Source of the DNA: Candidatus Pantoea varia
GTDB taxonomy: Bacteria > Pseudomonadota > Gammaproteobacteria > Enterobacterales > Enterobacteriaceae
Assembly: GCF_900115075.1 (NCBI RefSeq)
Contig: NZ_FOVG01000004.1
Location: 310,001 to 374,000 of the forward strand
Reading direction: 5' to 3'
DNA length: 64,000 nt
The notes beneath the pieces were generated by a model that saw nothing but the letters and a program-made list of their open reading frames with translations, made no database searches and was not told the DNA's origin. Numbering within the stretch: position 1 is the first letter of the stretch; every line of letters begins with the position of its first letter. Position numbers and translations under genes: made by a program. Shown piece after piece: positions 58,449 to 64,000 of the stretch.

Positions 58449-59423
58449 ATGGGACAGTTAATTGACGGTGTCTGGCATGACACCTGGTACGACACCAAAT
58501 CCACCGGCGGACGTTTCAAACGTTCAGAGTCGGCTTTTCGCAACTGGGTCACGGCGGATGGTAGCGCCGGTCCGGTGGGCAAAGCGGGATTTGCTGCTGA
58601 GCGCGATCGCTATCATCTTTATGTCTCGCTGGCCTGCCCCTGGGCGCACCGTACGCTACTGATGCGTCAGTTGAAGGGTCTGGATAGCATGATCGACGTC
58701 TCCGTGGTGCATCCGCTGATGCTGGAGAACGGCTGGACCTTCGATGATACCTTTCAGGATGCGACCGGCGATAAGCTCTACCAGAATGAGTTCCTTTATC
58801 AGCTTTATCTGCATGCCGATCCGCAATACAGTGGTCGCGTGACCGTGCCGGTATTGTGGGACAAGCAGCAGAACACCATCGTCAGCAATGAGTCTGCCGA
58901 TATCATCCGCATGTTCAACAGTGCGTTTGATGCGGTCGGTGCCCGTGCGGGTGACTACTATCCGGTAGCGCTGCGCGAGAAGATTGATGAGCTGAATGGC
59001 TGGATCTACGATACCGTGAACAACGGCGTCTATAAATCGGGCTTCGCCACCTCGCAGTCCGCTTATGACGAGGCAGTAACTGCGCTGTTCCATTCGCTGT
59101 CGCGGCTGGAGCAGATCCTGGGCCAGCATCGCTATCTCACCGGCGATCAGCTGACCGAAGCAGATCTGCGGTTGTGGACCACGCTGGTGCGCTTCGATCC
59201 GGTCTATGTGACCCACTTTAAATGCGATCGCCATCGCATCAGTGACTATAGAAACCTGAGTGGTTTCCTGCGTGATATCTATCAGATGCCGGGTATCGCA
59301 GAGACGGTTAATCTGCCGCATATCCGTCATCACTACTATTGCAGCCACAAGACCATCAACCCGAACGGCGTCATTTCGCTGGGCCCGGCGTTTGACTGGG
59401 ATGAACCGCACGGCCGCGGTTAA
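58449..59423 (+). CDS. yqjG: Glutathionyl-hydroquinone reductase YqjG
   Basis: YqjG (Xi-class glutathione transferase) removes glutathione from glutathionyl-hydroquinones using a catalytic Cys. The motif SLACPWAHRTLL holds that Cys near residue 62; the C-terminal helical domain has TEADLRLWTTLVRFDPVYV. Length 324 residues, close to E. coli (328). The ATG at 58449 follows GGAG by five bases; the frame extending upstream through the hairpin is rejected. It ends just before the rnpB repeats. Confidence 0.95.
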   Translation: MGQLIDGVWHDTWYDTKSTGGRFKRSESAFRNWVTADGSAGPVGKAGFAAERDRYHLYVSLACPWAHRTLLMRQLKGLDSMIDVSVVHPLMLENGWTFDDTFQDATGDKLYQNEFLYQLYLHADPQYSGRVTVPVLWDKQQNTIVSNESADIIRMFNSAFDAVGARAGDYYPVALREKIDELNGWIYDTVNNGVYKSGFATSQSAYDEAVTALFHSLSRLEQILGQHRYLTGDQLTEADLRLWTTLVRFDPVYVTHFKCDRHRISDYRNLSGFLRDIYQMPGIAETVNLPHIRHHYYCSHKTINPNGVISLGPAFDWDEPHGRG

Positions 59424-59689
59424 GCTGCATTCGTATAGCGCCACAAAGCAAAAACCCCGACGAAGCGGGGTTTTTGGTAAAAAGCCGACGCTGACCGTTA
59501 AGCCGCGTTCTTTTCATAGAGAGCGTCGTGGACAGTCATTCATCGCTGCCTGCACGTCATCCGAAAAGCAAAAACCCCGCCGAAGCGGGGTTTTTGGTAA
59601 AAAGTCGACGCTGACCGTTAAGCCGCGTTCTTTTCATAGAGAGCGTCGTGGACAGTCACTCATCGCTGCCTGCACGTCACCCGCAAAGC

Positions 59690-59720
59690 AAAAACCCCGC
59701 CGAAGCGGGGTTTTTGGTAA
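59690..59720 (-). terminator. First terminator of rnpB
   Basis: It is the repeat copy closest to the mature 3' end: caaaaaccccgc, short loop, gcggggttttt. Two further copies lie at 59570 and 59450. Confidence 0.9.
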
Positions 59721-59721
59721 A

Positions 59722-60101
<380 letters not shown>

Positions 60102-60109
60102 GGCGCGGG

Positions 60110-60138
60110 ATAATAGGACATTCGCCGGCGTTTGTCAC
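60110..60138 (-). promoter_or_regulatory. rnpB promoter
   Basis: On the minus strand GTGACA (60138-60133) and TATTAT (60115-60110) are 17 bases apart and end nine bases before the RNA start. A GC-rich discriminator (CCCGCGCC) follows. The -35 overlaps the rsmI stop codon. Confidence 0.85.
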
Positions 60139-61001
60139 GCCTCTTGCTGCTCCAGCGCATACTTATAGAGGGCATTCTTCTTCACGCTGTGGATCTCAGC
60201 AGTCAGCGCAGCCGCGCGTTTCAATGGCAGCTCTTTTTGCAGCAGTGCCAGCGTGCGCAGCGCATCGGCCGGTAACGCATCTTCATCATCGACTTTATAT
60301 CCTTCGACAATCAGCACCATCTCGCCTTTGCGACGATTCTCATCCTCTTTAACCCAGGCCAGCAGCTCGCCGACTGGCGCACCGTAAATCGACTCCCAGG
60401 TCTTAGTCAGTTCGCGCGCCAGCACCACATAACGTTCGGCGCCCAGCTCACTCACCATATCCTGCAGACTGTCGATCAGACGGTGGGTCGACTCATAGAA
60501 AATCAACGTGCGCGGCTCCTGCACCAGCGCTCGCAGTGCATCGCAACGGCCTTTGGTTTTGGCGGGCAGAAACCCTTCGTAACAGAAACGATCAGAAGGC
60601 AGTCCTGCAGCACTTAACGCGGCAATGGCGGCACAGGCGCCCGGCAGCGGCACCACACGGATGCCTGCTTCACGGCAGCGACGCACCAGATGGTAGCCCG
60701 GATCATTAATCAGCGGCGTGCCAGCATCAGAAACTAAGGCTATGCTTTGACCCTCCTGCAGCTTCGTCAGCAGCACCTCAGCCTTGTACTGCTCGTTGTG
60801 GTCATGAAGTGAGAAGAGTCGCGCATTGATGGCGAAATGTTGTAGCAACAGTCCGGTATGACGTGTATCTTCCGCAGCGACCAGATCGACGCTCGAAAGC
60901 ACCGTCAGCGCCCGCTGGGTGATATCACCCAAATTACCAATCGGGGTTGGAACGATGTAGAGCGTACTGGCAGAAATCTCTGCCCGATCGAGTTGTTTCA
61001 T
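60135..61001 (-). CDS. rsmI: 16S rRNA 2'-O-methyltransferase RsmI
   Basis: RsmI (YraL) methylates C1402 of 16S rRNA together with RsmH. The 288-residue tetrapyrrole-methylase fold protein has the SAM-binding motif [17 protein letters not shown] near residue 15 and [16 protein letters not shown] further on; it matches E. coli in length and sequence. The start at 61001 is supported by conservation. It is divergent from lpoA across 62 bases and sits immediately upstream of rnpB. Confidence 0.96.
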   Translation of the reverse strand: MKQLDRAEISASTLYIVPTPIGNLGDITQRALTVLSSVDLVAAEDTRHTGLLLQHFAINARLFSLHDHNEQYKAEVLLTKLQEGQSIALVSDAGTPLINDPGYHLVRRCREAGIRVVPLPGACAAIAALSAAGLPSDRFCYEGFLPAKTKGRCDALRALVQEPRTLIFYESTHRLIDSLQDMVSELGAERYVVLARELTKTWESIYGAPVGELLAWVKEDENRRKGEMVLIVEGYKVDDEDALPADALRTLALLQKELPLKRAAALTAEIHSVKKNALYKYALEQQEA

Positions 61002-61063
61002 TGTTTCATCCGAATTGCCGATTTAATATTGAGCATCTTGAAAAAAACATCACTGGATACAGT

Positions 61064-63106
61064 ATGCTTCCTTCAAAAGTCGTTCGTCATAAAGCAGGAC
61101 GCTTTCTGCCTGTCATTCTTGCTGGGCTGATTTTAGCCGCATGTAGCGGTCAGGGGCCGCAAACCTCAACCGTCAATATTCAGGGGCCTGTCACAGCCAG
61201 CTCCGCTTACTATCTGCAGCAAGCGCAGCAAAGCAGCGATGATAGCAAGACCGACTGGCAATTACTCGCAATCCGCGCCCTGTTGAAGGAAGGAAAGTAT
61301 CCTGAGGCGACCCAGCAACTGAGCCAGTTGCCGCAGCAGCTCTCTGAGACGCAGCAACAGGAATCCCTGCTGCTGAAAGCGCAATTGCTGATTGCACAGC
61401 AGAAGATCAAAGACGCTGAACCGCTGTTAGCGGCAGTAAAAACCGGCGCTCTGTCGCAGGATCAGCTGGCGCGTTATTACAGCCTGCAGATTGCCAGCGC
61501 ACAGGGTCACCCTTCACTCTCGCTGCTGCGCAACTATATTGCCCAGGAGCCGCTGCTGAAAGGCACCGATCATCAGGGCAATATTGACGCCACCTGGCAG
61601 ACACTGACGCAGATGTCGCCGCAGGATGTCAGCAACCTGGTGATCAATGCTGATGAGAATGTGCTGCAGGGCTGGCTGGATCTGCTCGCGGTCTGGCGCG
61701 CCAATGCCCAGGATGCTGAGATGCTTAAGTCAGGCATCAAAGACTGGCAGACCCGCTATCCGCAGAACCCGGCGGCCAAAACGCTGCCGACGCAGCTGAG
61801 CCAGATGCAGAACTACACTAAAGCCTCTACCAGCATCATCGCCCTGCTGCTGCCGCTGAATGGCCAGGCGCAGGTGTTCGCCAATGCGATTCAAAAAGGC
61901 TTTAACGACGCGAAGAATGGCATTTCCGCACCCGTCGCACAGCCTGCTGCTGCCCAGCCCGCCGCTGCGGATGCAGCAGCCAGCACGCAACCTGCAGCAG
62001 CCGCGGGATCGTCTGCCGATCCGATCAGCGCGCCGCAGCAGTCTGCCGCCACCACGCCGCAGCCTCAGTCCCAGCCTCAGCCTCAGCCTCAGCCTCAGCC
62101 TGCTGCAGCCGCACCGGCCAGCAACGCTCAGATCAAGGTCTATGACACCAGCAGCCAGCCGATTGAGCAGGTGATGCAGCAGGCACAGCAGGATGGCGCC
62201 ACTATCGTGGTTGGCCCGCTGCTGAAGAGCAACGTTGAGAAGGTCGCTAACAGCCAGACATCTCTGAATGTGCTGGCGCTCAACGAGCCTGAGAAGATCC
62301 AGAACCATCCGAATATCTGCTACTTTGCGCTCTCTCCTGAAGATGAAGCGCGCGATGCTGCGCACCATATCTGGGATCAGGGCAAACGCCAGCCACTGTT
62401 GCTGGTTCCGCGCAGCGGACTGGGCGATCGCGTCATCAACGCCTTTGCTCAGGAGTGGCAGACGCTGGGTGGCAGTACCGTCATGCAGCAGCGCTTTGGA
62501 TCGACCGCTGAGCTGAAACAGGGCATTAACAGTGGTGCGGGCATCAGCCTGTCGGGTACGCCGGTAAACGCTGCACCCGCGCAACCGCAGGGCGTTTCGA
62601 TTGCGGGCATGACCATTCCGGCACCGCAACAGAGCACGCCTGATGTGGTCAGCACCAGCAGCGGCGGCGGCGTCGATGCGGTCTACATCGTCTCAACGCA
62701 GGATGAACTGCAGCTGATCAAACCGATGATCACCATGCGCACCGGCAGTCGCAGCAATATCTCGCTCTACGCCAGCTCGCGCAGCGCGCAGGCCGGCGCT
62801 GGCCCGGACTTCCGGTTAGAAATGGATGGCCTGCAGTTCAGCGATATTCCGCTGCTCTCCGGCAGCAATCCTGGCCTGATGCAGCAGACGTCGAAGTCAT
62901 TCAATAATGACTACTCGCTGGTGCGCCTCTATGCCATGGGTATGGATGCCTGGACGCTGGCGAATCACTTTAACCAGATGCGCCAGTCTCCTGGCTTCAC
63001 GCTGGATGGCAATACTGGCAAGCTCAGCGCCGACACGGACTGTGTGATCAACAGGAAGTTGACATGGAACCAGTATCGCCGGGGCGAAATCGCACCGGCC
63101 AACTAA
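61064..63106 (+). CDS. lpoA: LpoA, outer-membrane activator of penicillin-binding protein 1A
   Basis: LpoA is a lipoprotein that spans the periplasm to stimulate the transpeptidase of PBP1A. The 680-residue protein has a signal ending LILAAC (lipidated Cys), an N-terminal TPR-like domain to about residue 250, then a PQA-rich linker (about 287-350), and a C-terminal periplasmic-binding-protein fold. The start at 61064 ([19 protein letters not shown]) is the family start; the frame opening in the rsmI leader (60947) is rejected. The linker contains a QPQPQPQP stretch from a hexamer repeat. Confidence 0.95.
   Translation: MLPSKVVRHKAGRFLPVILAGLILAACSGQGPQTSTVNIQGPVTASSAYYLQQAQQSSDDSKTDWQLLAIRALLKEGKYPEATQQLSQLPQQLSETQQQESLLLKAQLLIAQQKIKDAEPLLAAVKTGALSQDQLARYYSLQIASAQGHPSLSLLRNYIAQEPLLKGTDHQGNIDATWQTLTQMSPQDVSNLVINADENVLQGWLDLLAVWRANAQDAEMLKSGIKDWQTRYPQNPAAKTLPTQLSQMQNYTKASTSIIALLLPLNGQAQVFANAIQKGFNDAKNGISAPVAQPAAAQPAAADAAASTQPAAAAGSSADPISAPQQSAATTPQPQSQPQPQPQPQPAAAAPASNAQIKVYDTSSQPIEQVMQQAQQDGATIVVGPLLKSNVEKVANSQTSLNVLALNEPEKIQNHPNICYFALSPEDEARDAAHHIWDQGKRQPLLLVPRSGLGDRVINAFAQEWQTLGGSTVMQQRFGSTAELKQGINSGAGISLSGTPVNAAPAQPQGVSIAGMTIPAPQQSTPDVVSTSSGGGVDAVYIVSTQDELQLIKPMITMRTGSRSNISLYASSRSAQAGAGPDFRLEMDGLQFSDIPLLSGSNPGLMQQTSKSFNNDYSLVRLYAMGMDAWTLANHFNQMRQSPGFTLDGNTGKLSADTDCVINRKLTWNQYRRGEIAPAN
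62058..62103 (+). repeat. CAGCCT hexamer repeat within lpoA
   Basis: Several consecutive copies of cagcct (with one variant tccc) encode alternating Gln and Pro in the flexible linker of LpoA. Such repeats can change length in register without frameshift. Confidence 0.8.
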
Positions 63107-63459
63107 ATCGCCGTCAGGTTGGTGCCGGGCATGAAGAAGATGCCCGGCGCTATCTGGAGCAGGCTGGCCTGATATGGGTCGCCAGTAATGTTCACTTTCG
63201 TTATGGTGAACTTGACCTGATTATGCGTGACGGGCACTGTTGGGTGTTTGTTGAAGTTCGCTACCGACGCGATGCGCGTTATGGTGGCGCGCTCGCCAGC
63301 GTAACCCGGAATAAACAACAAAAGCTGCTGCGCGCTGCCGCTCTCTGGCTGGCGCAACGCGGCGGCAGTTTTGAAACAGTGAATTGCCGTTTCGACATCA
63401 TCGCCATTACCGGCACGGCGCTCGAGTGGCTGCCGAATGCCTTTAATGCAGACGTTTAG
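63064..63459 (+). CDS. yraN: YraN, UPF0102 nuclease-like protein
   Basis: The 131-residue protein has a restriction-endonuclease-like fold with the motif [10 protein letters not shown] and then FVEVRYRR, giving a D-ExK type active site. It is homologous to E. coli YraN, of unknown function. It starts inside the last 43 bases of lpoA, with AGGA seven bases before the ATG, the same overlap arrangement as in E. coli. It precedes diaA. Confidence 0.94.
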   Translation: MEPVSPGRNRTGQLNRRQVGAGHEEDARRYLEQAGLIWVASNVHFRYGELDLIMRDGHCWVFVEVRYRRDARYGGALASVTRNKQQKLLRAAALWLAQRGGSFETVNCRFDIIAITGTALEWLPNAFNADV

Positions 63460-63473
63460 AACCAGGTGGTCGT

Positions 63474-64000
63474 GTGCAGGAAAGAATTAAAGCGTGTTTT
63501 ACCGAAAGTATTCAGACTCAGATTGCCGCAGCCGAGGCGTTGCCCGATGCCATCTCCCGCGCGGCCATGACGCTGGTGCAGTCGTTATTGAATGGCAATA
63601 AAATCCTGAGCTGTGGCAACGGTGCCTCATCCGCCAATGCCCAGCATTTCGCTGCCAGCATGATCAATCGTTTCGAGACCGAACGCCCCAGCTTACCGGC
63701 ACTGGCGTTGAGTGCCGACAACGTGATGCTGACCGCGATTGGTAATGATCGTCTGCACGATGAAATTTATGCCAAGCAGGTACGCGCGCTGGGACACGCA
63801 GGTGATGTGTTACTGGCCATCTCGACCCGTGGCAACACCCGTGACATCGTTAAGGCCGTAGAAGCGGCGGTGACGCGCGATATGACTATCGTTGCGCTTA
63901 CCGGGTATGATGGCGGAGAGCTCGCCGGACTGCTGGGGCCGCAGGATGTGGAAATCCGTATTCCTTCGCACCGCAGCGCCCGTATTCAGGAGATGCATAT
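63474..64000 (+). CDS. diaA: DiaA, DnaA initiator-associating protein (partial at the right edge)
   Basis: DiaA binds DnaA and promotes timely initiation at oriC. The frame starts with GTG at 63474 after an AGGTGG site and reads [20 protein letters not shown]. It has a SIS-domain fold with [15 protein letters not shown] and [18 protein letters not shown]. 175 codons are seen, out of about 196 expected from E. coli; the end lies outside the window. It follows yraN after 14 bases, in the lpoA-yraN-diaA operon. Confidence 0.95.
   Translation, partial: MQERIKACFTESIQTQIAAAEALPDAISRAAMTLVQSLLNGNKILSCGNGASSANAQHFAASMINRFETERPSLPALALSADNVMLTAIGNDRLHDEIYAKQVRALGHAGDVLLAISTRGNTRDIVKAVEAAVTRDMTIVALTGYDGGELAGLLGPQDVEIRIPSHRSARIQEMH

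Noticed and set aside
62058-62103. CRISPR-like short repeats in lpoA
   Set aside because: The repeats are hexamers without spacers and lie within a coding linker; no CRISPR array or cas gene is present in the window.

Overview
The window is about 64 kb of a chromosome from a gamma-proteobacterium of the order Enterobacterales. Protein identity to E. coli counterparts is high for the core genes (tolC, ygiBC, hldE, glnE, cca, rpsU-dnaG-rpoD, exuT/exuR, the yqj block, rnpB, rsmI, lpoA), but the gene order departs from E. coli in ways that suit the Erwiniaceae, most likely Pantoea or a close relative. Examples are uxaB inside a uxaCBA operon, no zupT between ygiD and ribB, and a fimbrial block after ileX. 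The genus call is inference from content and memory; no search was run.

Layout. 1-4.4 kb: 3' end of tolC, ygiB, ygiC, ygiD(-), ribB(-) with its FMN riboswitch. 4.6-10.7 kb: ubiK, then the minus-strand ygiF-glnE-hldE cluster. 11-16.1 kb: ygiM, cca, uppP(-), folB(-), plsY, tsaD(-). 16.2-20.9 kb: the rpsU-dnaG-rpoD macromolecular-synthesis operon, with a tandem repeat of about 132 bp wedged between dnaG and rpoD. 20.9-23 kb: mug and a TetR regulator, divergent from a short-chain dehydrogenase, with a large operator palindrome between them.

23.1-31 kb is the accessory region. It opens with tRNA-Ile2 (ileX, CAU). Then come an AT-rich cassette (zinc-ribbon remnant, DUF6338-type membrane protein, tiny GWQP/GYQP protein), fragments of a tail-spike/VgrG-like gene and of an FhlA-like activator abutting tail to tail, anonymous AT-rich DNA with small ORFs, and a four-gene chaperone-usher fimbrial operon.

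31-47.6 kb: ddlA, a MASE1-GGDEF diguanylate cyclase, a coupled carbonic anhydrase-SulP pair, a possible small transcript, an e(P4)-type acid phosphatase, a YfiH-like protein, fadH, rlmG, ygjP, a ClC channel, ygjR, alx with its Mn2+/pH riboswitch, and sstT. A strongly folded intergenic element follows sstT. 47.9-54.8 kb: the hexuronate catabolic regulon (uxaC-uxaB-uxaA divergent from exuT, then exuR) with visible ExuR and CRP-type sites. 55-59.4 kb: yqjA-mzrA, yqjC-yqjD-yqjE-yqjK, yqjF, yqjG. 59.4-64 kb: rnpB (minus) with 120-bp tandem repeats carrying three terminators, rsmI(-), lpoA, yraN and the 5' part of diaA.

Most of the window is ordinary core genome. The parts that deserve a second look are the ileX-adjacent cassette, the two repeat/structured elements (18.56-18.85 kb and 47.66-47.83 kb), the TetR operator, the rnpB repeats and a candidate 15-codon gene at 36.47 kb. 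No CRISPR array, complete insertion sequence or integrase was seen.
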